Positions 1 through 8,157 of a stretch of 61,446 nucleotides of DNA are shown piece after piece. The notes under the pieces are model-generated. The model saw nothing but the letters and a program-made list of their open reading frames with translations. It was not told the origin of the DNA and did not search any database. This DNA comes from Scytonema tolypothrichoides VB-61278 (lineage in GTDB: Bacteria > Cyanobacteriota > Cyanobacteriia > Cyanobacteriales > Nostocaceae). Position 1 is the stretch's first letter. Every line of letters starts with the position of its first letter. Location: contig NZ_JXCA02000001.1 in NCBI RefSeq assembly GCF_000828085.3, forward strand, positions 1,069,641 to 1,131,086, read 5' to 3'. The position numbers and the translations under genes were made by a program.

Positions 1-1
1 T

Positions 2-391
2 GCAATTGATGCTTTGCTGAAGTTAATCGCCGACTCTCAGGATGCATCTACCCGTTGGCACGCAGCATACAGCTTACAAATTATTTTGGCAGCGGATCAG
101 ATGGCAAAAGTTGTCACTACTTTGAGCAATGACTACCAACCAAAATATGTGTGTAACAGAGTCCTCTGGCATTGTGGCCAAAATATGTCTTATTCAGCTT
201 TTTATCAAGCTTGGCATCATCGCTCTCATATAAGATTAATTACTACATTTCTTCAATATTATCGACGGGACATTGTTATACTCATTGCTTCAGCTTTATT
301 AGGATGGGCTTTAGGGCAACTCAGCTTCATGGCTTTACATAGCGTGAATAATCCAGCTAATGATGTGCACAGACAACAACAAATTCGTTAA
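2..391 (+). CDS. C-terminal end of a HEAT-repeat NTPase-type protein (5' end outside window)
   Basis: The reading frame is open from base 2 and the first in-frame start-like codon is only a TTG at 14, so this is the 3' part of a longer gene. The first ~35 residues look like a HEAT-type helix pair (LLKLIADSQDASTRWHAAYS). The following SYSAFYQAWHH stretch resembles the tail of cyanobacterial NACHT/HEAT NTPases. A hydrophobic segment near residues 85-108 (DIVILIASALLGWALGQLSF) is a likely transmembrane helix, after which the chain ends with a polar tail. The family assignment is by recognition of the tail motif only; the ATPase part cannot be seen. Confidence 0.55.
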   Translation, partial: AIDALLKLIADSQDASTRWHAAYSLQIILAADQMAKVVTTLSNDYQPKYVCNRVLWHCGQNMSYSAFYQAWHHRSHIRLITTFLQYYRRDIVILIASALLGWALGQLSFMALHSVNNPANDVHRQQQIR

Positions 392-516
392 CTTTGATAA
401 ACCAGCGCTCAACATTTACAATCCTATTTCACTCATTCAACCTAATTTGCTAGAACATATTGTAGGGTGACTCAGAAAGAAAATTATGAAAGAATAAAGA
501 GAGTCAGGAGTAAAAA

Positions 517-723
517 ATGACTAGCCAGACAACCTACACCGAAGCTTGCAACAACTTTGACAAAATTTATGACGAGGCAATCACAGGTCGTGAACCTGTA
601 GTTGTGACTCGTGATGGTTCTGAAAGCGTATCCGTCATTCCGACTGCGGAACTAAATAGCATCATAGAAACAGCATACTTGTTTCAGTCACCAGAGAATG
701 CAGCACGTCATAGCGATCGCTAA
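517..723 (+). CDS. Phd/YefM-family antitoxin, shortened and without a toxin
   Basis: 68 aa. The N-terminal half has the YefM pattern YTEACNNFDKIYDEAITGREPVVVTRDG followed by a VSVIPTAELNSIIETAYLFQSPENAAR segment, split here as two recognisable blocks; this is the DNA-binding and dimerisation fold of type II antitoxins. Family members usually run to 80-90 aa with a toxin-binding tail; this one stops right after SPENAAR at a GCGATCGC octamer. A good ribosome site (AGGAG) precedes the ATG. No YoeB/Txe-like toxin frame follows; GC-rich repeat sequence begins instead. It is probably a degraded, orphan antitoxin that may still bind DNA. Confidence 0.75.
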   Translation: MTSQTTYTEACNNFDKIYDEAITGREPVVVTRDGSESVSVIPTAELNSIIETAYLFQSPENAARHSDR

Positions 724-825
724 ACAGGTACTCTCCGTAATTTGAGCAGATAAACTCGTTTTGCCAATCGCGCTCAATGAAGGTATTGGTAAAAGAGAGT
801 TGAAGGCGAGGCTGTTGTCGCCGCT

Positions 826-875
826 TGTACGAGTGCGCGAAGGCGCACGCTGCGCGATCGCCCTACTGGAATCCT
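826..875. repeat. GC-rich palindromic dispersed repeat
   Basis: Stretch with nested palindromes (GCGCGAAGGCGCACGCTGCGC, then GCGATCGC) in otherwise AT-rich sequence. It is the same style of element as those at 1381-1450, 6420-6490 and 14455-14525. No coding potential is seen. Confidence 0.6.
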
Positions 876-938
876 TCAGTGTGACTTCTCGTCCTCATTC
901 GATAGTTAAGCGCCACATAACCTAATTCCACATATTCT

Positions 939-1205
939 ATGATGGAGCAAAGGAATAGCTATAACCCTATGACTCCAGTAGTAATTAAACCCTCATCCTG
1001 GCTAACGACTGGTATTCGAGTTGAGAAAGTCAACAATCTCAATCTTTTCAAATTTACTGAAGAACTCGGTTCACGTATGCAAGAACTTCTGGATAAGAAA
1101 AAAGCGGATTTACTGACAAAAGAAGAAGCCGCTGAACTGGAAGCTATTGGAGAATTAGACATGATTTTCAGCTACATCAATGCTATAACTGTGTCCCAGT
1201 CGTGA
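939..1205 (+). CDS. small conserved-type protein paired with an HNH endonuclease gene
   Basis: 88 aa from ATG 939; ATG 969 (MTPVVIKPSS) is an equally possible start. The protein is acidic/basic mixed, with a helical KEEAAELEAIGELDMIF segment. I do not recognise a named domain. Its stop codon overlaps the GTG of the following HNH frame by four bases (GTGA at 1202-1205), so the two were translationally coupled. In cyanobacteria short proteins of this type often sit directly before small HNH nucleases; here the nuclease is broken, so the partner may be an orphan. Confidence 0.6.
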   Translation: MMEQRNSYNPMTPVVIKPSSWLTTGIRVEKVNNLNLFKFTEELGSRMQELLDKKKADLLTKEEAAELEAIGELDMIFSYINAITVSQS

Positions 1206-1310
1206 CTCTTCCTAATAGTATCCAAGAATTTATACGCCAACGCGCTGATTTTCGATGTGAATACTGCCATTATCCGGAATTTCTCAGTACATCTCCCGGC
1301 AGATCGCTTT
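1202..1310 (+). pseudogene. N-terminal remnant of a small HNH endonuclease
   Basis: About 35 residues match the start of cyanobacterial HNH nucleases: a helix IQEFIRQRADFRCEYCHYPE with the first zinc-binding CxxC pair (CEYC), then FLSTSP. The catalytic HNH block expected immediately after is absent. The frame instead runs into low-complexity and GC-rich repeat sequence up to 1492. The gene is therefore truncated and cannot encode an active nuclease. Confidence 0.7.
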
Positions 1311-1376
1311 CATCTCCAACTTCTACCACCTTCTACCACAATGTTAATACGCGCCTTGCATCATTCATAACGTATC

Positions 1377-1525
1377 ACCCTTCGGGTATCTCCTGCGGAG
1401 ACGCTGCGCTAACGCCAGATGCCTGCGGAGGGAAACCCTCCCGCAGCACTGGTCTCACCTCACCCCGCCCTCACGGGTACCCCTCTCCTTAACAAGGAGA
1501 GGGGCAGGGGGTGAGGTAATTGAGC
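1377..1525. repeat. GC-rich dispersed repeat replacing the HNH gene body
   Basis: Contains the recurring cores CCTGCGGAGACGCTGCGC and CCTCACCCC...GGGGTGAGG. The latter forms a long inverted repeat around an AACAAGGAGAGGGG loop. It starts where homology to the HNH family stops, which suggests the repeat marks the deletion junction. Confidence 0.55.
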
Positions 1526-1536
1526 CGCAATTTAAG

Positions 1537-2220
1537 TTAATTTTTTTCCACAACTGTCAGCCGCCCTTCTTTATACGCTTGCCGCAGCGCGACAGCTTCA
1601 GCCACAATATGCTGTGCACTCAACCCCTCCTCATCTATCATCTTTTGTAAAGTCGTCCCAGTTTGCTCATCCGTTTCGTGAATTGGTGGAATTTGGCAGT
1701 ACCTCCCGCCATTCTTTGTGCGTCGCCAAATACTTGGTTTTTCAGGTTTACGTTCTTCAGGAATCCGCTGTTCTTTCATCAGACAGCGTACAGCTTCCTG
1801 AGTGATTGCAGTTAAGTCTAAAAGCTTATCTATAATTTGTTTGTATTTATTGCTATTCTGAGCTAGTTGATACACAGTGCTTGGTTCAATTTCTGCTAAT
1901 TCTTGGGGCGAAAACTTTTGAAATGCTGCTGCAATCTTGAGATATTTTTTTTCTTCACCCTTCCAACCATAGTCAATCAGTAATCTTTTATACTCTCTCA
2001 CAGAGCGCTTCTGTTTTTGCTTGGCTAACCAAAAGGCATGACGCAAAATTGTTTCAGTAGCATCAGCAAGCATTTGGAAAGAAATACTATCATCCACAAT
2101 GCTTTTGAGCACAGTAGCTCTTTCTTCTAAATATTGTTGGTTGAAGTCTGATTTTGCAATTGCTTGTTTCTCATCTGGGATTGCAATTGCATTCTTCAGT
2201 GGTGTCATCATGGTACTCAA
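1537..2220 (-). CDS. hypothetical protein, charged and helical
   Basis: 227 aa, highly charged and predicted mostly alpha-helical, with no signal peptide or membrane segment. The middle carries many Lys/Arg/Glu residues (WLAKQKQKRSVREYKRLL) and the C-terminal third has an alternating helix ending in AEAVALRQAYKEGRLTVVEKN-like sequence. I do not recognise a family. Codon use looks normal for the window. It stands alone, with GC-rich repeats on its 3' side. Confidence 0.6.
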   Translation of the reverse strand: MSTMMTPLKNAIAIPDEKQAIAKSDFNQQYLEERATVLKSIVDDSISFQMLADATETILRHAFWLAKQKQKRSVREYKRLLIDYGWKGEEKKYLKIAAAFQKFSPQELAEIEPSTVYQLAQNSNKYKQIIDKLLDLTAITQEAVRCLMKEQRIPEERKPEKPSIWRRTKNGGRYCQIPPIHETDEQTGTTLQKMIDEEGLSAQHIVAEAVALRQAYKEGRLTVVEKN

Positions 2221-2689
2221 TAATACTGGATTTTTAGAAGTTCATTGTGTCCTATGGACATAGAGACAAGAGGACAGTGCCTTCACAGGAGATCGTCCAT
2301 GTGAAAGCACAGCGCAACTGGCGATTCTCTCATAGGAGCCGTCCTTTTGGAAGCATCGCCAAGACCAAAATTTCTTACTATAGAACAATTGTACTAACTT
2401 TTTGGCAGGAGTAATCGCCAAACATACTCATCTTTTGAAAGATATGATGAAAATTAGATACATCCAAAACTCTGTTGACAGAGGGGTACTCATGCATATC
2501 TTGCAATACTCCGCAATCTGCTAGTAGTTAAGTCGCATAACTGAAGTTGGTCGATCCTAGCAGAAAAATATTGGTCTCCACTACTGGTGTCAAAAAAAAG
2601 AATTCTTTCTTCTGACATAGTTATGTTAGGGAACTTTAACGATTATTTTATGAGTCCTTAATATAAGCTTACATATTTAAAGAGACATT
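2221..2689. other. intergenic region without recognised genes
   Basis: Contains an imperfect internal duplication around 2325-2390 (CGATTCTCTCATAGGAGC-like) and an AT-rich leader for the next gene. No RNA gene or convincing short frame was seen. Confidence 0.5.
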
Positions 2690-3214
2690 ATGGTTCTATC
2701 TATTACAGTTCAATCGCCTACAAAGAAACCAACCTTACAATTTGGTGCTTGTGGTCAAATTGTTAAAGATATGCAGAAAGCCTTAAATCGGAGGCTTGCT
2801 CAACTAGATACTGTATCAGTATCTCCTTTGTCGGTTTCTACCGTAGGTTACTTTGACCACCAAACCAGAGATGCTGTGAAATACTTGCAGTGTCTGGCTT
2901 TCTTAACTATAGACGGAGTTGTGGGACAACAAACTTGGGCATATTTGTCCAACGGATTTGCTGGCTTGCCAATACTAAGTTTTGGCAGTACTGGAACTGT
3001 TGTGAAAGCTGTTCAAGAACCTCTAAAAGCTGGTGGCTACTACTTTGGTAGGATTGATGGTATTTTTGGAGCAAAAACCGAGGCTGCAGTTTTGGCTTTT
3101 CAAGCAGAACACTGTTTAGAAAGCGAAGGTATCATTGAAGCTTTGACTTGGAATGCGTTAAGCAAGTTAGATAGCCATGGCTCTCATTGCAAGATTAACG
3201 CATTTCGTGGGTAG
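2690..3214 (+). CDS. protein with two peptidoglycan-binding (PG_binding_1) domains
   Basis: 174 aa. Two copies of the PG_binding_1 repeat are visible: residues ~18-90, ending DGVVGQQTWAYL, and ~98-165, with FGSTGTVVKAVQ, IDGIFGAKTEAAVLAFQ and EALTWNAL. Each has the typical F-x-G-x-x-T-x-x-A-V-x-x-F/L-Q core. No signal peptide is evident, as in the three related single-domain proteins at 32.7-34 kb. The domain normally anchors proteins to cell-wall peptidoglycan. No catalytic domain is attached, so the role is likely binding or scaffolding. Confidence 0.8.
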   Translation: MVLSITVQSPTKKPTLQFGACGQIVKDMQKALNRRLAQLDTVSVSPLSVSTVGYFDHQTRDAVKYLQCLAFLTIDGVVGQQTWAYLSNGFAGLPILSFGSTGTVVKAVQEPLKAGGYYFGRIDGIFGAKTEAAVLAFQAEHCLESEGIIEALTWNALSKLDSHGSHCKINAFRG

Positions 3215-3590
3215 TGAAGTACTAACGACCTTCTGTTTTTGGAATTTTGAATTCCACTAAAAATATTTTTTAATTTTTAATTGATAATTTGGAATGAGGG
3301 CGCAGCGAGAGTCATGTTATCTGATGCGCTCTTGTTATCAGGGAATAGGGAACAGGGAATAGGGAACAGGGAACAGGGAACAGGGAACAGGGAACAGGGA
3401 ATAGGGAACTCTTAACTCTTAACTCTGAACGCTTAACTTTTAATAAGAAAGAATTCAGTCTTAACTGTCTTCCAACTTCCGACTTCCGATTTCGGACTTC
3501 TTGACAGTAAAAATGTCAGCATTGTATCTGAAAAAAGGATGTTGATTCATATATGAATTAACAAGTCCTTTTTTACAAAAGCTGAAGCAA
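3215..3590. repeat. intergenic region with STRR heptamer array
   Basis: Bases 3341-3408 are about ten head-to-tail copies of GGGAACA/GGGAATA, a short tandemly repeated repetitive (STRR) sequence typical of filamentous cyanobacteria. A second heptamer run (CTTAACT) follows at 3410-3437. The remainder is AT-rich with no gene seen. Confidence 0.8.
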
Positions 3591-4103
3591 ATGAAAAATT
3601 TAGCTTACGGTATAGTACTGTCATCTTGCTGGCTAACATCATGGGTTGTATCTTCTTTAGCTGTCAATGACGTTGTATCTGCCAATAAAATCAATACTAA
3701 AACGATTGCTATTGAAAAAGCGGAGTTTGGGGTTTTAAGAGACGATCGCGACGGTAAAATGTCCTTTCTGCCCACAACAAAAGTGCCACATCAAGAAGGA
3801 AAACGGTACGGATGGCGTATTCAGCTTAAGGACAACCAAAATGAAGTGACATGGAAAGAAGTTCTGCGATTACCGAAACTTCCAGAAACTTGGAGTACAA
3901 GTAGTGGCGAAAATTTTGTCATATCAACTGATGGCACGGAAGCAGTGACAAAGCGCACACAATCGGCAAAAAAAGGAGTCATTGAAAACTTTTGGACTGT
4001 TGCTTCTGGCGATCCTACTGGTAAACATACAATAGCAGTCTACATTGATAACCGTCGCATTGGTTTTTTTGAGTTTGAGCTTGTTTCCCCGAAAAACAAG
4101 TAA
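3591..4103 (+). CDS. secreted hypothetical protein
   Basis: 170 aa. The N-terminus has a short basic start (MKNLAYG), a hydrophobic core and a likely signal-peptidase site near residue 30 (SSLAVNDVVSA). The mature part is beta-rich: WKEVLRLPKLPETW, then repeated strands ending IDNRRIGFFEFELV. This resembles an extracellular or periplasmic Ig-like fold, but no named family is recognised. It is not in an operon. Confidence 0.65.
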   Translation: MKNLAYGIVLSSCWLTSWVVSSLAVNDVVSANKINTKTIAIEKAEFGVLRDDRDGKMSFLPTTKVPHQEGKRYGWRIQLKDNQNEVTWKEVLRLPKLPETWSTSSGENFVISTDGTEAVTKRTQSAKKGVIENFWTVASGDPTGKHTIAVYIDNRRIGFFEFELVSPKNK

Positions 4104-4332
4104 CAGTTATCTGTCATCAGTTAGGTTCGGACTTCCCTAATTTCTTCAACGAGTGTATTAGGTATGATATATCTGAAACTTGATAAATCTCAAAGAAAAC
4201 TTCTGTTGATATCAGTCGGTCTCAAAAGAAACTTTGGTTGATTGCAAGCAAACATCTATATTATATGTAGAAATTCAGAAACTTTGACTGTTGACCTAGG
4301 TACAAAGCAAGGCGTAAAGTAGTAGCGAGTTA

Positions 4333-4350
4333 CGACCTTCCACTAGGTCG
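4333..4350 (+). promoter_or_regulatory. short hairpin in the serC leader
   Basis: CGACCT-TCCACT-AGGTCG is a perfect 6-bp stem 24 bases before the serC start. It is nested inside a looser inverted repeat (AGGTAC near 4297 with GTACCT near 4366). No known regulator is inferred. Confidence 0.35.
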
Positions 4351-4373
4351 CATCCATAACTGAAGTACCTTGT

Positions 4374-5537
4374 ATGTCACCACATCTTACTCCTCCAACA
4401 ACAAAGCCACAAGTTCCTAATTTCTCATCTGGTCCTTGTGCGAAACGTCCTGGCTGGTCTGTTTCCAAGCTGGAAAATGCTTTTGTAGGTCGCTCTCACC
4501 GTTCTGAGGATGGCAAAGCTCGTATCAAAGAAGTCATTGAGCGCTCCAAAACAATTCTCGGTGTTCCTGCAGATTATCGCTTGGGCATTGTTCCAGCTTC
4601 CGATACAGGCGCAGTGGAAATGGCATTGTGGTCCCTGTTAGGAAAGCTACCCCTTGATATCTTGGCGTGGGAAAGCTTTGGTTTGGAATGGGTTAAAGAT
4701 GTTGTAGATGAACTGAAGTTGCCTAATCTCAACGTTCTCAAGGCAACTTATGGCAGTTTGCCAGACCTCAACCAAGTTGACTTTAGTCATGACGTGGTAT
4801 TTTTGTGGAATGGCACGACATCAGGTGTTAGGGTGCCTAATGGCGATTGGATCAAAGATGACCGTCAAGGTTTGACGATCTGCGATGCAACTTCTGCCGT
4901 TTTCGCGATGGAAGTACCGTGGCAGAAGTTAGATGTTGTGACTTACTCGTGGCAAAAAGTGCTGGGAGGAGAAGCCCAGCATGGAGTCATCGTGCTTTCA
5001 CCCCGTGCTGTTGAACGCCTGGAAAGTTATCAACCTGCTTGGCCCATTCCGAAACTCTTTCGTTTGGCACAAAAAGGCAAGTTGATTGAAGGAATTTTCA
5101 AAGGCGACACAATTAACACACCATCAATGCTGTGTGTGGAAGATGCTCTTGATGGATTACTCTGGGCAGAAAGTATTGGTGGACTTCCCGGCTTGATTCG
5201 TCGCAGCGAAGCAAATTTGGCAACAATTGCCCGTTGGGTTGAGCAAAGTGATTGGGCGGCTTTCTTGGCAGAGAAACCAGAAACCCGTTCTTGTACTTCG
5301 ATTTGCCTCAAGATTGTTGATGATTGGTTTACAGGCTTAAGTCCAGAGAAGCAAGCAGAAACCTCTAAAAAAATTGCCAAACTTCTCCAAAAGCAAGAAG
5401 TTGCTTATGATATCGCATCCTACCGTTCTGCACCGCCAGGAATCAGGATTTGGGGTGGGGCGACAGTAGAAACGACAGATATTGAAGCGTTGCTACCGTG
5501 GTTGGATTGGGCATACGCGACTGTTAAACAGGAGTAG
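4374..5537 (+). CDS. serC: phosphoserine transaminase
   Basis: 387 aa, full length for the archaeal/alphaproteobacterial-like branch of SerC. It is a PLP enzyme that converts 3-phosphohydroxypyruvate and glutamate to O-phosphoserine and 2-oxoglutarate in serine biosynthesis, in the cytoplasm. The N-terminus [13 protein letters not shown] carries the substrate-binding SSGP motif. The PLP lysine is K195 in SWQKVLGGE, with the cofactor-facing DATSA just before it at 171-175. It is monocistronic, preceded by a small hairpin and followed by a convergent GFA-family gene. Confidence 0.92.
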   Translation: MSPHLTPPTTKPQVPNFSSGPCAKRPGWSVSKLENAFVGRSHRSEDGKARIKEVIERSKTILGVPADYRLGIVPASDTGAVEMALWSLLGKLPLDILAWESFGLEWVKDVVDELKLPNLNVLKATYGSLPDLNQVDFSHDVVFLWNGTTSGVRVPNGDWIKDDRQGLTICDATSAVFAMEVPWQKLDVVTYSWQKVLGGEAQHGVIVLSPRAVERLESYQPAWPIPKLFRLAQKGKLIEGIFKGDTINTPSMLCVEDALDGLLWAESIGGLPGLIRRSEANLATIARWVEQSDWAAFLAEKPETRSCTSICLKIVDDWFTGLSPEKQAETSKKIAKLLQKQEVAYDIASYRSAPPGIRIWGGATVETTDIEALLPWLDWAYATVKQE

Positions 5538-5656
5538 GAAGAACACAGAACGCAGAACACAGAATATTCTCATGAATGAATTCTCTTGACTTTATTCTGA
5601 GTTCTGACCTATGTGTTGGTGAGTTCTTGTTCGGTAGGAACAGTTTTTCTATGGTT

Positions 5657-6112
5657 TCATGAATGGTGTTGGGCCCATTTCTCCCACAAAGGACGTACAT
5701 CTGCTGGTTGTCCCTCATAATTGAGCATCTGATCTGAAATTACCACCCACGGCTGAGCGCTATTTGTCCAAAGGTTACCCACAGGACGTAACCAACTCGT
5801 GTCATCCAGCGTTCCTGCTTTGACGTTGATGGTTTCTCGATTATAAGCCCGCTCATGGAACAATCGCGTTCCGCAGTCACTACAGAACAGGCAAGTCACC
5901 TCACGTCCACTATCGGCTTTACGTGTCCAACCCTTCGGTTGTCCTTGAACAATGACAACAGCATCTCGTGGCACAGTCAGGGACATTCCAAAAGCGCTGG
6001 AAGATTGTTTCTGACATTCCTTGCAGTGGCACAGATAGAGAGTCAACGGTTCAGCACGGATTTCATAGCGAATTTGTCCACATTGACAGCCGCCGGTATA
6101 AGTCGCGTTCAC
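5657..6112 (-). CDS. GFA-family (glutathione-dependent formaldehyde-activating-like) zinc protein
   Basis: 151 aa. It has the full cysteine set of the GFA/CENP-V fold: C9 and C11 in GGCQCG, C28-x-C30-xx-C33 in CHCKEC, and C74, C77, C80 in CLFCSDCGT, which bind two zinc ions. The family is named for glutathione-dependent formaldehyde activation, but most members have no proven activity and many are thiol-binding proteins. It ends convergently with serC and has its own promoter region beyond 6112. Confidence 0.85.
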   Translation of the reverse strand: MNATYTGGCQCGQIRYEIRAEPLTLYLCHCKECQKQSSSAFGMSLTVPRDAVVIVQGQPKGWTRKADSGREVTCLFCSDCGTRLFHERAYNRETINVKAGTLDDTSWLRPVGNLWTNSAQPWVVISDQMLNYEGQPADVRPLWEKWAQHHS

Positions 6113-7146
6113 AGCTTTTCTCCTCCTTGCTATTCACTGCTGCCTGATTGTACCCAAAGCTGTTCCAATCTTGAAGTTAAAAAATCTTTGCTTACTTTTC
6201 CGGAATTGGTATTCATCTGGTGGTAGATATTATTAACCTAACCACTTATATCTGAACTTCTTATATTGAGCCAAAGTGGAGATAACTCCACTGTCTATTA
6301 TTAAAGCCCAGTCATAATGACTGGGCTTTTGGCTATGGGCTAACGCAATGATTTTCTTTGACCAGAACTAGGGGGATAGGGGAGTGGGGGGGTCAGATCC
6401 TAAGCCCTATGCCCTATGTTCGGGCACGCTGCGCGTATGGAACAGCGGCACGCCTTACGGCTAACGCCCAGAGGGCGTTAGCGTAAGCCATAGAGATCAG
6501 GAGATACAAAGCAGCATCCCCGCAGGACTTATCATTGAGGACTGCTATAGCGTGTAGCTGCTTCTGAAAATAGGCTCATTTTTTGAGTTTCAACGCAAAT
6601 ACAAGCACTTCACTGTTCACCCACGCTTTATTGCTCTTTTTTTTTACGTACTTGTATGTTATTATTAGTTATATAATATACTTTTAAAATACGGAGGATT
6701 GTTCCGGTTTCTAGTGTCACTTTCTTACATACATTTATTGATCCATGAATAATTTATCCTGTTAGCTGCAAGATATGAGCCTACAAAAGCTCCTCATGCC
6801 CTTGTTCTCACTTCTTGAGGCTTGGTGCAAAATGTGAACTTTGGAACCCGGAGGATGAGGCGACTCATATAACCAAAACTGATTCAGTAGCGATTAGGCG
6901 TATGGAACAGCGGCATGCTTTGCGCTTAGCCTAGTCCCAAGGGCAATTGCTAACACTGAATAAAGAGGTAAAAATATCCGAATAGCTTGTACAGCAGTCC
7001 TTTGGAAAAAGATACAATCAATTAACCGAGGAAAGCTTAAAGCATTCAAGAAATTTGAATTGAAAAAGAGAAGCAACACCAGACGCCAATCCGAAGGTTG
7101 CCTCTCTAGTTTCCGTAAAACCCATTAGAAATGGATTTCCACAACT
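6113..7146. other. long intergenic region with repeats and one terminator
   Basis: Holds a strong terminator-like hairpin at 6303-6330 and two copies of the repeat core GCGTATGGAACAGCGGCA (near 6434 and 6899). A GC-rich stretch lies at 6420-6490. The rest is AT-rich, and the short open frames here do not look like genes. Confidence 0.5.
6303..6330 (+). terminator. Rho-independent terminator-like hairpin
   Basis: AAAGCCCAGTCA-TAA-TGACTGGGCTTTT forms a 12-bp stem followed by T4. A second small hairpin, GTGGA-GATAAC-TCCAC, lies ~25 bases upstream. Together they could be the 3' end of an unannotated small RNA; no gene on the plus strand precedes it closely. Confidence 0.6.
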
Positions 7147-7446
7147 ATGGTAAACCAAATTGTAGACATTGTAGATACTCTGAGTTACCCAGAGTTAGCC
7201 GGACTTCTCACGGCTTGTGGGTATGCTATTCGAGAGCAAACGAAACTTTCTAGGGCTTTGCTTGAACTCAGTTTTGAAATTTCTAAACTGCATGATAAAA
7301 AAGGCTTTTTTAGTTCTGAATATCAGGATGTGGTGAACGATATAGACTTAGCACTTTTAGCCGGTTTGTGTGCTGTAAAATTGACTCAGATGGCTACAGT
7401 CATTGAGGAAATAAATCGAAGATATCATGAAGTTTTTGTAGATTAA
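7147..7446 (+). CDS. small hypothetical protein
   Basis: 99 aa, acidic, predicted all-alpha (TLSYPELAGLLTACGYAIRE, then SRALLELSFEISKLHDKK). No signal or membrane segment and no recognised domain. The start is the first ATG after a stop. It is isolated between two long non-coding stretches. Confidence 0.5.
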   Translation: MVNQIVDIVDTLSYPELAGLLTACGYAIREQTKLSRALLELSFEISKLHDKKGFFSSEYQDVVNDIDLALLAGLCAVKLTQMATVIEEINRRYHEVFVD

Positions 7447-7775
7447 TAAGGATGAAAATTCGTATCAAATTCAGTCAAAAACTCAGGTATGGAAAAGCTA
7501 ACATTTTGTCATCAAAACAAATCTACTAATTGATGCCAAGCTTCTAGAAACTTATCAAACCGAAATGATAAAATCAGTGAACAGCTACCGTAGCTATTCA
7601 CTGATTGAAAACGCTATCCAAGATGGTCTAATTTATCAATAAACGGCATAGTAGAGGATATTTGAAATTTTGAATTGCTTAGCACTATCCTACTGAGCTC
7701 AAAGATACAGAAGAAGCTCACCCGTAGCGACTTGTAAAAACGAAAGCTTGATCACCCAACACGACTAAAAAGATA

Positions 7776-7846
7776 ACAAAAAGCACTCAGGAGTGTTACC
7801 GTGTTTCCACCCTAAGCGCTTTCTGTTTTACACTTGCTCCTCACAC
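7776..7846 (-). ncRNA. putative small RNA, copy B of a tandem pair
   Basis: On the minus strand the element begins GTGTGAGGAGC and ends in a terminator hairpin: a 12-bp stem AAAGCGCTTAGG / CCTGAGTGCTTT containing two G-U wobbles, a single bulged base, a 3-bp GTG/CAC stem, a loop GAAACACGGTAA and a T5 tail. On the plus strand the two wobbles would be mismatches and the T run is broken (TTTCTG), so the minus strand is the likely transcript. It shares architecture with copy A 160 bases away. No sRNA family name can be assigned from sequence alone. Confidence 0.6.
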
Positions 7847-7891
7847 ACTTCTAAAAAATAACATTCACTTTATCAAAGAGCAAGTAACCTA

Positions 7892-8060
7892 GGTGACACT
7901 TTCAAAACTGAACCTTCTGTGTTCCGTTCAGCAAAGCAAAAAGCGCTTGAACGTCTGGCCGTGTTTCGACTTCAAGCGCTTTTTGTTTTCAACTTACTCC
8001 TCACACTACATAAACAATATCACGAGTTAAATGAGATCACAAATCTAATGGGTGACACTT
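7892..8060. repeat. 159-160 bp tandem duplication unit boundary markers
   Basis: GGTGACACTT occurs at 7892-7901 and again at 8051-8060, the same spacing as the two small-RNA copies. The flanking sequence therefore also belongs to a tandem duplication that has since diverged in its AT-rich part. Confidence 0.55.
7936..8006 (-). ncRNA. putative small RNA, copy A of a tandem pair
   Basis: On the minus strand the element begins GTGTGAGGAGT and ends in a terminator: stem AAAAAGCGCTTGAA / TTCAAGCGCTTTTT, one bulged base, a 3-bp GTC/GAC stem and the loop GAAACACGGCCA, then T5. Compared with copy B the inner pair C-G has become G-C (compensatory), and bulge position and loop start are conserved. A TATTGT -10-like box at 8014-8019 would place the RNA start near 8006. 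It is downstream of the purH hairpin and so is probably transcribed on its own. Confidence 0.65.
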
Positions 8061-8082
8061 CAGCAACTGCTCTACTGTCTTA

Positions 8083-8113
8083 AGACATAGAATCTGAATT
8101 TTTTTCTATGTCT
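8083..8113 (-). terminator. hairpin behind purH
   Basis: AGACATAGAA and TTCTATGTCT form a 10-bp stem with an 11-base A/T-rich loop 45 bases after the purH stop. There is no clear T tract on the minus strand, so termination strength is uncertain. Confidence 0.4.
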
Positions 8114-8157
8114 CTTGGGTTACTTTTCAGTTGACATCCCTCTTAGGGAAGAGATTT

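Larger units (their letters stand above)
7447..8157. other. non-coding region holding tandem small RNAs
   Basis: No protein gene. The 3' half carries two tandem copies of a structured minus-strand element (7776-7846 and 7936-8006, listed separately) and the hairpin behind purH. The 5' part, 7447-7740, is AT-rich with nothing recognised. Confidence 0.6.

Noticed and set aside
3341-3408. Regular repeats resembling a CRISPR array
   Set aside because: The unit is a 7-base heptamer without spacers, an STRR, as are the arrays at 11494, 24763, 31686, 41755 and 43121. No cas gene is present.
6894-7079. 61-aa minus-strand frame
   Set aside because: The N-terminal hydrophobic part is low-complexity AT-rich sequence and the C-terminal part is the repeat core found also near 6434.
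7836-8006. A yfr1 gene on the plus strand (ACTCCTCACAC present at 7996)
   Set aside because: The core is there, but no terminator follows it on the plus strand. Hairpin changes between the copies are mismatches on the plus strand but wobbles on the minus strand, so the transcript is on the minus strand and carries the complement.
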